In this document: one piece after another, positions 37,541 through 46,382 of the stretch
Numbering within the stretch: position 1 is the stretch's first letter
Layout: the number at the start of each line of letters is the position of its first letter
Notes under the pieces: generated by a model
The model's input: only the letters and a program-made list of their open reading frames with translations
Databases searched by the model: none
Told to the model about the DNA's origin: nothing
Program-made: the position numbers and the translations under genes
Assembly (NCBI GenBank): GCA_963801055.1
Contig: CAWDDE010000008.1
Span: 186,001 to 250,000 of the forward strand
Source: DASUPK01 sp963801055
GTDB taxonomy: Bacteria; Actinomycetota; Thermoleophilia; Solirubrobacterales; 70-9
Direction of reading: 5' to 3'
Length of the DNA stretch: 64,000 bases

Positions 37541-38852
37541 CTAGCGGCTGGCGGCGGGCTCGGCCGCCGAGGCGACCTGCTCGATCAGCTCGGCGGCCCG
37601 CTCGTTCCCGGGACTCGCCTGCAGTCGCTCCGATACCGCCGCGAGGCGCCCCTGGAGCTCGGCGATCGGAGAGCAGCCGGTCGATCGCGCCGGGCAGGTC
37701 GCCCTTGCCGAACGAGTAGGTCGGCAGGCGAACGCCGAAGCCGGTCTCGTCGATCCGCTGTGCGTTGTCGTGCTGGTCCCAGAAGATCGGCAGCATCACC
37801 ATCGGCTTGCCGAAGTGCAGGGACTCGGTCGTCGTGTTGTTGCCGCCGTGGGTGATCACCAGGTCGACCTGCGGCAGCACGGAGACCTGGGGCAGGAACT
37901 CCTCGCCCACCATGTTGTCGGCGAGCTCGTACTCGGCGTGCTGGGGACCCTTCGAGACGACGTAGCGATGCGGCGTGTTTGCCAGAGCCTCGACCAGGTT
38001 CTCCATCAGCGGCACGTCGCCCGACCCGAGCGAGCCGAGGCTGACGTAGATCAGGGATCCGTCTCCATCGGCCAGCTCTGGCGGGAGCTTCCACTCGGCA
38101 TCGGTCGTGCGGACGCTCGACTCGAGGTTGTGCCAGCTCGATCCGAGCGGCCGGGAGCGCGGATAGTCGACCTCGTCCGGGTAGAGGTAGAGGTTGAGCC
38201 AGGAGGACTCGTGGATCATCTCCCCGTCAGGGAGAGGCGGCGCGCCGCGCTCGGTGCAGAACTCGCTGAAGTCGGACTGCATCTCCGCGGTCACGCGGCG
38301 GTACTCCTCCCGATACTCCTCCCACTCGGACCGGTCGTCGATCGGCAGCCCCGAATACGGAGGCGGCAGCTCCGGGTCCTTGAGCTCGAGCGGATTGCAG
38401 GAGAGGATCCGCACCCACGGCCTGCCGCTCGCGGGTATCGCCGGGAAGGCGCAGACGTTGTCCTCGACGATCGCGTCGGGCTGCACCTCATCGAAGATCT
38501 CGACCAGCCGCTCGTCGACGTAGCGCGCGCCGTCGAGCAGCGCCTGCCAGGTCGGGGCGATGAACTCGCCGAGCTGGTCGAAGGTCGACTTCCTGAAGAC
38601 GGGCGCCGTCTCGCGGATGAAGTCCTTCCAGAACTGCCCCGGCTCCTCCTCGACCTCCGGCGGCGGCGCCAGCCGCATCAGCCGCTCCTCGAAGCCCTTT
38701 TCCTCGAGCGTCCCCGCGAACGACTCCTCGATCACGAAGACCACACGGTGACCCCGGCGACGCAGGACCTCGCCGATGCCGACGCAGTTGTTGGTCGGCC
38801 CGAAGGCCCCTTCCGGGAAGAAGATGACCGTCTTGCCCTGGGCCTCAGCCAT
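37541..38852 (-). CDS. GT1-family (MGT/UGT-like) glycosyltransferase
   Basis: Transfers a sugar from an NDP-sugar to a small lipophilic acceptor. N-terminal start TVIFFPEGAFGPTNNCVGIG and GHRVVFVIEESFA are typical of GT-B fold enzymes; the C-terminal donor motif is VSLGSLGSGD ... VLPQVDLVITHGGNNTTTES and LHFGKPMVMLPIFWDQHDNA (PSPG-like). One extra base near 37675 breaks the tail; the correct end reads LQGRLAAVSERLQASPGNER ... EPAASR with stop at 37541. ~437 residues. ATG 38852 is the only reasonable start. No partner genes for a natural product pathway are nearby; a lipid or xenobiotic acceptor is possible. Confidence 0.82.
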
Positions 38853-39001
38853 GCTCGTCGAGCAGCCTACGCGCTACTCCTCCGACGCAAGCGGCGGAAG
38901 GGAAGGTGAGCGCCAGGATGTTGCCTCGTCGATTTGGCCAGCTGCGGTTCGTCGTTAGGGTGAATGCAGCGAGACGCGCTGCACGACAGAAGGAGCCGAG
39001 C

Positions 39002-39385
39002 ATGAAGTACGCATTGACGATCTACGGGGACGAGGCCCAGAGGGAGAACGCGACTCCGGAGCAGATGCAGGAGGTCAGTCAGGCTTACGGCGCCGTCACC
39101 CAGGAGATGCAGGGCAAGGGAGTGCTGGTAGCCGGTGAGGGCCTCTATCCGACGCCCACAGCGACCACCTTGCGCGTACGCGAGGGCGATCGCCAGGTGA
39201 CCGACGGACCCTTCGCCGAGACCAAGGAGCAGCTCGGCGGGTTCTACGTGCTCGACGTGAAGGACCTGGACGAGGCGATCGAGTGGGCCGCCAAGATCCC
39301 GGGCGCGCAGCTCGGCTCGGTCGAGATCAGGCCGGTGATGGTCTTCGACGAGGCCGGCAACCTGGTCGAGGAAGCGACTGCCTAG
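39002..39385 (+). CDS. DGPF/YCII-domain protein
   Basis: 127 residues with the DGPF (PhnB-like) fold: MKYALTIYGDEAQRENATPE, LRVREGDRQVTDGPFAETKE, QLGGFYVLDVKDLDEAIEWA and VEIRPVMVFDE. ATG 39002 with GGAG upstream. DGPF proteins pair with ECF42 sigma factors; here the sigma gene overlaps its stop by 8 bases. The protein lacks a known enzymatic activity. Intact. Confidence 0.88.
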   Translation: MKYALTIYGDEAQRENATPEQMQEVSQAYGAVTQEMQGKGVLVAGEGLYPTPTATTLRVREGDRQVTDGPFAETKEQLGGFYVLDVKDLDEAIEWAAKIPGAQLGSVEIRPVMVFDEAGNLVEEATA

Positions 39386-40619
39386 CGAGCCGGAGCTGGT
39401 CGATCGTCTGTTCCGCCACGAGTCGGGACGGGCGACCGCCTCCCTGATCCGCGTCCTCGGCGACTTCGATCTGGCCGAGGACGCGGTGCAGGAGGCGTTC
39501 ATCGTCGCCATGCAGGTCTGGCCCGAGCGAGGGATCCCGGACAACCCGGGGGCCTGGATCACGACCACCGCCCGCAACAAAGCGATCGACCGGCTCCGAC
39601 GCGAGCGGCGCGGCACCGAGAAGCTCGAGGAGCTGCAGGCGCTCGAGCCCCCGGCCCAGGCCGAGCCTGAGCACGAGGAGGAGCCGGTGATCCCCGACGA
39701 CCGTCTGCGACTGATCTTCACCTGCTGTCACCCGGCCCTGGCGACCGAGGCGCAGGTGGCTCTGACGCTGCGCACGCTGGGCGGCCTCTCCACCGGGGAG
39801 ATCGCCCGCGCCTTCCTGGTCTCCGAGCCCGCGATGGCGCAGCGGCTGGTCCGAGCGAAACGAAAGATCAAGACCGCGAACATCCCCTACGCGGTCCCGG
39901 CGGACCACGACCTGCCGGACCGGCTCGACTCCGTCCTGGCCTCTCTCTACCTGATCTTCAACGAGGGCTACTCAGCGACCTCGGACGAGGCGCTCGTCCG
40001 GCGCGAGCTCACGGGCGAGGCGATCCGGCTCGCCGGGACGCTGTCGAAGCTGATGCCGGACGAGTCCGAGGCCCTCGGGCTGCTGGCGCTGATGCTGCTG
40101 CAGGACTCCCGGCGGGGGGCGCGGGTCGATGCGGCCGGAGAGCTCGTCCTGCTCGATGACCAGGACCGATCGCTGTGGGACCGGCGTGAGATCGAGACCG
40201 GGCTTGGACTGCTGGAGCGCGCCACCCGGCTCGCACCTCCGGGGCCCTACGTCCTGCAGGCGGCGATCGCCGGGGAGCACGCCCGCGCGTCGGGGCCGGC
40301 GGAGACCGACTGGCCGAGGATCGCGTCGCTCTATGGGCTGCTCGCTCGGGCCCAGCCCTCGCCGGTGATCGAGCTCAACCGCGCTGCGGCGGTGGCCATG
40401 GCGGAGGGCCCGGAGCGCGGGCTCGAGCTGATGGACGATCCCGAGCTGGCCGACCGGCTTTCCGACTATCAGCCGTTCTGGTCCGCCCGGGCCGAACTTC
40501 TCCGCCGTGCGGGTCGTGCGGATGAGGCCAGCGAGGCCTATACCCGGGCGCTGGAGCTGACCAAGAACCCGGTCGAGCGCAGGTTCCTGGAGCGGCGGCT
40601 CACCCAACTAGGGCGCTAG
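39378..40619 (+). CDS. ECF42-type RNA polymerase sigma factor with long C-terminal extension
   Basis: ~413 residues. Sigma region 2 (LFRHESGRATASLIRVLGDF, LAEDAVQEAFIVAMQVWPER), region 4 (FTCCHPALATEAQVALTLRT, GLSTGEIARAFLVSEPAMAQ) and then the DUF6596-like TPR-rich extension (ETGLGLLERATRLAPPGPYV, ALELTKNPVERRFLERRL). ECF42 sigmas use this extension instead of an anti-sigma. The N-terminal frame has no ATG or GTG: the only triplet is CTG at 39378 (CTGCCTAGC), four codons after in-frame TGG..., so either CTG serves or one base is wrong; the GTG at 39486 would delete region 2. Overlaps pdxH end by 12 bases (convergent). Confidence 0.85.
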   Translation: MPSEPELVDRLFRHESGRATASLIRVLGDFDLAEDAVQEAFIVAMQVWPERGIPDNPGAWITTTARNKAIDRLRRERRGTEKLEELQALEPPAQAEPEHEEEPVIPDDRLRLIFTCCHPALATEAQVALTLRTLGGLSTGEIARAFLVSEPAMAQRLVRAKRKIKTANIPYAVPADHDLPDRLDSVLASLYLIFNEGYSATSDEALVRRELTGEAIRLAGTLSKLMPDESEALGLLALMLLQDSRRGARVDAAGELVLLDDQDRSLWDRREIETGLGLLERATRLAPPGPYVLQAAIAGEHARASGPAETDWPRIASLYGLLARAQPSPVIELNRAAAVAMAEGPERGLELMDDPELADRLSDYQPFWSARAELLRRAGRADEASEAYTRALELTKNPVERRFLERRLTQLGR

Positions 40620-41228
40620 GCGCTCGATCGTCCAGGAGCCGTCAGGCTTGCCCGTGTAGAGGAAGCGGTCGTGCATACGGCTGTCGCGGCCCTGCCAGAA
40701 CTCGATCGAATCCGGCCGGACCAGGTAGCCGCCCCACTGCTCCGGGCGGGTGGGATCGGCATCGCCCAACTCGCGTGCGAGCTCGTCGTAGCGTCGATCG
40801 AGCTCGTCGCGCTCGATCGGCCGGCTCTGTGGCGAGGTCGCGGCGGCGATCTGGCTGTCGCGGGGACGGCTCGCGAAGTACTCGTCCGAATCCGCCGCGG
40901 GCAGCCGCTCGGCAGTGCCCCTGACCCGGACCTGGCGGTCGAGCTCCCGCCAGTAGACCACGAGCGCGACGCGAGGGTTCGCTGCCAGCTCGGTGCCCTT
41001 GGCGCTCTCGTAGTTGGTGAAGAAGCGGAAGCCGTCCCGTCCGAAACCCTTGAGTAGAACCATGCGCGCGTCCGGGGAGCCATCGGCGTCGACCGTCGCC
41101 AGGGTCATCGCCTCCGGCAGGGGCACCACCTGCTCGGCCTCGGCGAACCACGCGCCGAATTGCTCCATCGGATCGCCCGCCGCGTGCTCCCGATCGAGCG
41201 GCGGATTCTCCGGGCGGCGGGGGCTCAT
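40608..41228 (-). CDS. pdxH: pyridoxamine 5'-phosphate oxidase
   Basis: FMN-dependent oxidase converting pyridoxamine or pyridoxine phosphate to PLP. 206 residues, as usual. Motifs: AMTLATVDADGSPDARMVLL, KGFGRDGFRFFTNYESAKG, VYWRELDRQVRVRGTAERLP and the C-terminal RLAP end. FMN contacts sit in the R-x-V-L-L-K segment. ATG 41228. Intact. It is single, convergent with the sigma gene and divergent from the MMPL gene. Confidence 0.93.
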   Translation of the reverse strand: MSPRRPENPPLDREHAAGDPMEQFGAWFAEAEQVVPLPEAMTLATVDADGSPDARMVLLKGFGRDGFRFFTNYESAKGTELAANPRVALVVYWRELDRQVRVRGTAERLPAADSDEYFASRPRDSQIAAATSPQSRPIERDELDRRYDELARELGDADPTRPEQWGGYLVRPDSIEFWQGRDSRMHDRFLYTGKPDGSWTIERLAP

Positions 41229-41313
41229 CGCCCGGCCAGCTTCTCACGGTCCGCGGCTCGAAATGCCTTTCCGTTCAGAAGTGGGCACGGATCCGCCCTC
41301 TCGACATGAGAGG

Positions 41314-43582
41314 ATGCCGCGGGTGAGCGCGCTGCTGCAGCGACTGGGACGCTTCGCAGCCAGGCGCGCGCCGTGGATCGTTGCGGCCTGGGTGGTGATC
41401 GCCATCGGCCTCGTCGTGCTCGCCAACTCCGTCGGCCGCCCGGAGAACGACGACGTGACGCTCCCGGGGACCGGTTCGCAGTCGGCCACCGACCTGCTGG
41501 ACAAGTACCTGCCGGAGCAGGCCAACGGCAGCGTCCCGATCGTCCTGCAGTCGGACAGCTCCCTCGCGGAGGGACAGAACAAGCAGGCGGTCGACGACAC
41601 GGCCAAGTCGCTGTCGCAGAACCAGTACGTGCAGTCGGTGGTGAGCCCGTTCTCCCAGCAGGGCGCGGACCAGATCACGAAGGACGGGAAGACCGCGTAC
41701 ATCAACCTGGCACTGAAGGTGTCATCGGGAGACCTCGACGACGACGAGGCCAACAGCGTCCTCGACGCGGCCGAGCCCGCCCGCAAGGCGGGGATCGAGG
41801 TCTCGGCCGGCGGATACCTCGGCCAGCAGCTCTCCAGCCCCAGCACGGGGCTCAGCGAGATCATCGGAGTGCTCGGCGCCCTGATCATCCTGGTCTTCGC
41901 CTTCCGCACCTTCGTCGCCGCACCGCTTCCGATCACGACCGCGGTCGTCGCACTGGCCTGCGAGCCTGGCGATACTCGGCTTGGCGGGACACGCGATCGA
42001 CGTCCCGTCGATCGCGCCGACGCTGGGGATCATGCTCGGGCTCGCGGTGGGGACGGACTACTCCCTGTTCATCATCAGCCGGCACTTACGGTTCCTCGAG
42101 GAGGGGGTGGAACCGGACGAATCGATAGCCCGCTCCATGGGCACCTCCGGGTCGGCCGTCGTCTTCGCCGGGAGCACGGTGATCATCGCCCTGCTCTGCC
42201 TCTACTTCAGCGGCATCCCACTGGTCCGCTCGCTCGGCTACACGACCGCGATCGTCGTCGCCGTGGCCGTGATCGCCGCGATCACGTGGCTGCCGGCGAT
42301 CCTCGCCCTGCTCGGCCGGCGCATCCTGAAGCTGCCGTTCCGCCTCGGCCAGCGCAAGCTCGACGCGGACCACCCCGGCGGTTGGGCAAGGTGGGCCGGG
42401 GCGATCCGGAGCCACCCCGTCGTCGCCTCGGTGGCCGGGATCGTCGCGCTCGGGCTGATCGCGATCCCCGCCCTCGACATGCGCCTGGGCGCGGAGGACT
42501 TCGGCCAGCTGCCCACGGACACCACCGAGCGCCAGGCCTACGACGCGCTCACCGCGGGGTTCGGCGCGGGCACCAACGGACCGCTGCTGATCGCCGTCAA
42601 GGTCGACGGCCAACCGCTTGCGCCACCCCCGCCCCAGGAGGCGCAGAGCGAGGAGGCGCAGGGCGTGCCGCCGCAGATCGCCACGACCCCCGCGGGCGAT
42701 CCCCGCCTGGTCACGCTGCAGCAGGACATCTCCAAGGAGAACAACGTCCAGTCCGTCTCGCCCGCCGCGACGGACAAGAGCGGGAACGCGGCCGTCTTCT
42801 CGGCCACTCCCAAGACCTCCCCCTCCGCCTACGCGACCCAGGACCTGGTCAACCACCTGCGTGACAAGACGATCCCGGATGCGACCAAGGGGACCGGGCT
42901 GACGGCCTACGTCGGGGGGACGACCGCCAGCTACATCGACCTGGCGACCAAGATCAGCGACAAGCTCTTCCTGGTGATCGGGATCGTCGTGCTGCTCAGC
43001 TTCCTGCTGCTCACGCTGGCCTTCCGCACGGTGCTCGTGCCGCTGATCTCGGCGCTGGTCAACCTGCTGGCGGTCGGCGCCGCCTACGGGATCCTGACCG
43101 CTGTGTTCGAGAAGGGGTTCGCGCTGTCGCTGATCGGCGTGGACAGCGAGATGCCGGTGGTCAGCTACGTGCCGCTGATGATGTTCGCGATCCTCTTCGG
43201 CCTCTCGATGGACTACCAGGTCTTCCTGGTCTCGCGAATCACCGAGCGGCACCAGGGCGGCGCCGAGAACAGCGAGGCGGTCAGGGCGGGGCTGGTGAAC
43301 GCCGGCCGGGTGATCGCCGCGGCGGCGACGATCATGTTCGCCGTCTTCTTCAGCTTCGTGATCAACGGCGATCCGGTCGTCAAGCAGTTCGGCATCGGCC
43401 TCTCCGTCTCGGTCGCGATCGACGCGCTGGTCGTGCTGCTGATCATGCCCGGGCTGCTGGAGTTGACCGGGGAACGGAACTGGTACATGCCGCGCTGGCT
43501 CGACCGGGCACTCCCCGACCTCAAGGTCGAGGGCGATCCCGAGATGCAGGAGACGACGCCCTCCACCCAGGTAACCGCCTGA
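41314..43582 (+). CDS. MMPL/RND-family membrane transporter (2)
   Basis: Exporter of the MMPL class, ~755 residues. Helix 1 WIVAAWVVIAIGLVVLANSV is followed by a periplasmic domain (TDLLDKYLPEQANGSVPIVL), then helices IIGVLGALIILVFAFRTFVA and the proton-relay motif MLGLAVGTDYSLFIISRHLR. The second repeat shows FLVIGIVVLLSFLLLTLAFR and FGLSMDYQVFLVSRITERHQ. A Gln/Pro-rich insert lies in the second loop (APPPPQEAQSEEAQG). A +4-type insertion near 41965 (after VVAL) breaks the frame; it resumes SLAILGLAGHAIDVP. ATG 41314 is used; GTG 41323 is possible. No regulator is adjacent. Confidence 0.87.
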
Positions 43583-43682
43583 GCCAGCGAAAAACGGGTG
43601 GCTCCTCCGACCTATCACGGGTCGCACTGTCGCGCGCCCTCGCATCTGCGGAGCCCCCTCGCACCTATCATCAGCGTCCCCC

Positions 43683-43754
43683 GGGCGCGTAGCTCAGCGG
43701 GAGAGCGCTCCCCTCACACGGGAGAGGTCGCTGGTTCGATCCCAGCCGCGCCCA
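43683..43754 (+). tRNA. tRNA-Val (CAC anticodon)
   Basis: GGGCGCG acceptor pairs with CGCGCCC at the 3' end; D-arm TAGCTCAGCGGGAGAGC; anticodon stem CTCCC-CTCACAC-GGGAG gives anticodon CAC (valine, GUG codon); T-arm GCTGGTTCGATCCCAGC. 72 bases plus discriminator A; CCA is not encoded. Confidence 0.93.
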
Positions 43755-43853
43755 TGCCCCGCTGTAACCGCGACGGTGGCGAGTGGACTGAACCTCATGA
43801 CCTCGCTCGCCTTCTGCCTGCCGCTGGCGCCCAGGCGCGAAGATGCCACCCTG

Positions 43854-44529
43854 ATGCCGAGGCTGAGAGGCAAGCGCCGGGCGGGCGCCGCAAGCGACGA
43901 CACCGACCTGGTCGGGCGGCTTCGCGGCGGGGACGAGTCCGCCTTCGTCGAGTTGATCGACCGCTACGGGGCGACGATGCTGCGCGTGGCGCAGATGTAC
44001 GTCCGCGACAGGGCAACCGCAGAGGAGGTCGTGCAGGAGACCTGGCTCGCGGTCCTCAACGGGATCGACCGCTTCGAGGGCCGCTCGAGCCTGAAGACCT
44101 GGCTCTTCCGGATACTCACCAACCGCGCCAAGACCCGGGGCGAGCGGGACGGCCGCGTGCTTCCCTTCTCGGCGCTCGCCGGGCGCGAGCGATGAGTCGG
44201 ACGAGCCCTCCGTCGATCCCGACCGCTTTCTCGGCCCGGACTCGCGGCATCCAGGAGCGTGGGCCGCTCCGCCGCGCGCCTGGCCCGAGGACGAGCTCCT
44301 CGAGCGGGAGACGCTCGACGTGATCGAGATGGCGATCGACAGGCTCCCGGAGGCGCAGCGCGAGGTGATCCTGCTGCGGGACGTGGAGGGATGGACACCG
44401 ATGGAGGTGGCGGATGCCCTCGAGATCACGGACGGCAACGAGCGCGTCCTCCTGCACAGGGCGCGGTCCAAGGTGCGAGCCGCGCTCGAGGAGTACCTCG
44501 ACCCCGACATTGCGGGAGGGAGAGCATGA
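43854..44529 (+). CDS. ECF-family RNA polymerase sigma factor (frameshifted)
   Basis: ~224 residues. Region 2 (DLVGRLRGGDESAFVELIDR, RDRATAEEVVQETWLAVLNG) and region 4 (MAIDRLPEAQREVILLRDVE, GWTPMEVADALEITDGNERV) are complete. One extra base near 44190 splits them. ATG 43854 is chosen (MPRLRGKRRAG), with longer in-frame alternatives upstream. The stop TGA overlaps the next ATG, so it is co-expressed with its zinc anti-sigma, the usual arrangement for a stress or envelope signalling sigma. Located 100 bases after tRNA-Val. Confidence 0.88.
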
Positions 44530-44789
44530 GCCTGCTCACCAGGGAGATGGCTTGCCAGGAGCTCGTCGAGCTCGTCACCGCATACTTCGACGGCAGCCTC
44601 TCGCGCCGCGACCGGCGACGCTTCCGGGCCCACATCAGCGGCTGCGATCACTGCACCACCTACATCGAGCAGATGCGCCAGGTGATCCAGGCGAGCGGCC
44701 GCCTCACCGAGCATGACATTCGGCCGGAGGCACGAGAGGAGCTGCTCGCCGCCTTTCGCGGCTGGAGCGAAGGGCGCGCGGAGGGTTAG
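44526..44789 (+). CDS. zinc-finger anti-sigma factor
   Basis: 87 residues: ACQELVELVTAYFDGSLSRR, then the H-x3-C-x2-C motif HISGCDHC in a helix (ZAS fold), and a short tail without membrane helix, so a soluble redox- or metal-responsive anti-sigma that holds the sigma encoded just before. Overlaps its start by the ATGA at 44526-44529. Ends in TTAG shared with the convergent glycosyltransferase. Intact. Confidence 0.88.
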   Translation: MSLLTREMACQELVELVTAYFDGSLSRRDRRRFRAHISGCDHCTTYIEQMRQVIQASGRLTEHDIRPEAREELLAAFRGWSEGRAEG

Positions 44790-46231
44790 GCCGGGCTCGC
44801 AGGTTCGGCCGTCTCCGGAGCGAGCAGGCCCTCGAGCAGATCCATGTACTGGGTCAGGCTCCGCGTACCGAGGAACTGCTCGATTACGCGCTGCCGAGCT
44901 GCATTCCCGACCTCCGCGGCCTGTGCCGGGTGCTCGACGAAGCCGTCCACGGCGCGGGCTACGGCCTCCAGATCAGTGGGGTCGTCTATCAGGACACCCG
45001 AGACCCCGTCCACGATCTGATCCTGGATCCCGCCGACTCTGCTCGCGACCACCGGCTTGGCCTTCCACATCGCCTCCGCGACGGTGAGCCCGAACCCCTC
45101 CGCCAGGCTCTTCTGGAGGATCACGTCAGAGCGCCGCTGGATCGCGTTCACCATCGCGGCGTTCTCCTCGACGTCGTCCATGGGGAGGGAGGCGAGATGG
45201 ATCCGGCCGCGCTTCTCCGGCGCCAGAGCCTCACGGCGGCCGCTGACCTCCGCGAGCACCTCGGCGCCCTCGGGATCGTCGGAGACGCCGGCGACCGAGG
45301 GGCCCGCGAGCAGCAGATGAGCCCCGGCGGACTCGACGTAATCGGCGAACGAGCGCAGCACCCCGACCGGGTCCTTGAGCCGATCCCAGCGCGAGACCTG
45401 GCTGATCAGCGGGGCGTCGTCCGGGACCGGTCCCTCCTGGATCAGGTCCGCCCGGCGCCCGACTCGGGCTCGAGTCCCGTCGAAGCGGTGAAAGAGTGCA
45501 CGGCTGTGATGGTCGGGTTCCCCGACCCCGATCACGGCCAGTATTGACCTGACCGCCTCGGCCTCGAGGTCCTGGTTCTTGGGAGAGAAGGCGTCGATCG
45601 AGGGCGGAATGATCCAGATCCGGCTCTCGTCGAGGCCCTCCCAGACGAATCGCTCGCGGGAGAAGACGTAGGCGTCCGCGTCGCGGACGTACGGCCGCAG
45701 AAAGTCCCAGGCCGTGCGCGCGAGCTCACCGGGCCGGTCGACGCCGATGTGGCATCGCCAGATCACCTTTACGTCCGCGGCGACGAGGTGTGGGACCAAT
45801 CCGGCCGGCTGCGGGTCGTGGATGTAAACGACGTCGCCGGGCCGAACGAGCTCGGCGAGCTCGTCGGCGGCCTCGCGCAACGCGGCGTCGTAGACCTCTC
45901 GCTCGGCCGGCCCAAGCGGCCCACCATCGCCCTCGGATTCATGCAGGCGGTTGTGGATCCGCTTCGTGACCCGGAAGAAGTCCGGATTCCCGGAGATCGT
46001 CATCCAGCGCACGTCCACGCCGGCCCCTCGCGCGTACGCCAGCAGCGAATGCAGAAGCTCCGCGACTCCTCCTCCGCGCGCCGTCGAATTCACGTGCCAG
46101 ACCACCCTCCCCTTCAGCACGTCCCGCGCGGTGGCGATCGCCTCGTCCACCTCTTCATACCGGTCAGCGAGCAGCGCGCGGAAGCGCTCCGGCGAGAGGG
46201 AGGCAACCGCGACCTCCTGCAGCGCATCCAT
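44786..46231 (-). CDS. GT4 glycosyltransferase, trehalose synthase TreT-like
   Basis: ~481 residues; GT-B retaining fold. Reads RDVLKGRVVWHVNSTARGGG, VAELLHSLLAYARGAGVDVR, DVVYIHDPQPAGLVPHLVAA, VIWRCHIGVDRP, the donor-site VSRWDRLKDPVGVLRSFADY, and LAEGFGLTVAEAMWKAKPVV (E-x7-E motif). These features match TreT, which joins NDP-glucose to glucose to give trehalose, a stress solute; other GT4 activities remain possible. ATG 46231 is chosen over upstream frame extension because the domain begins there. Intact. Divergent from the MMPL gene. Confidence 0.85.
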   Translation of the reverse strand: MDALQEVAVASLSPERFRALLADRYEEVDEAIATARDVLKGRVVWHVNSTARGGGVAELLHSLLAYARGAGVDVRWMTISGNPDFFRVTKRIHNRLHESEGDGGPLGPAEREVYDAALREAADELAELVRPGDVVYIHDPQPAGLVPHLVAADVKVIWRCHIGVDRPGELARTAWDFLRPYVRDADAYVFSRERFVWEGLDESRIWIIPPSIDAFSPKNQDLEAEAVRSILAVIGVGEPDHHSRALFHRFDGTRARVGRRADLIQEGPVPDDAPLISQVSRWDRLKDPVGVLRSFADYVESAGAHLLLAGPSVAGVSDDPEGAEVLAEVSGRREALAPEKRGRIHLASLPMDDVEENAAMVNAIQRRSDVILQKSLAEGFGLTVAEAMWKAKPVVASRVGGIQDQIVDGVSGVLIDDPTDLEAVARAVDGFVEHPAQAAEVGNAARQRVIEQFLGTRSLTQYMDLLEGLLAPETAEPASPA

Positions 46232-46382
46232 TACACGGACCCTAGCGGCGCCCTGACTGCTCGGGCGAAACGGCCGCACACCAGAGCGCGTCCGGCCTGC
46301 TGGACTGAGCCACTTCGGCAGTTTCCTATGATCCGGGCCTCGGCTGAGTCAGCGCGCTTCGAACGGTTAGCTAGGAGGCGAT

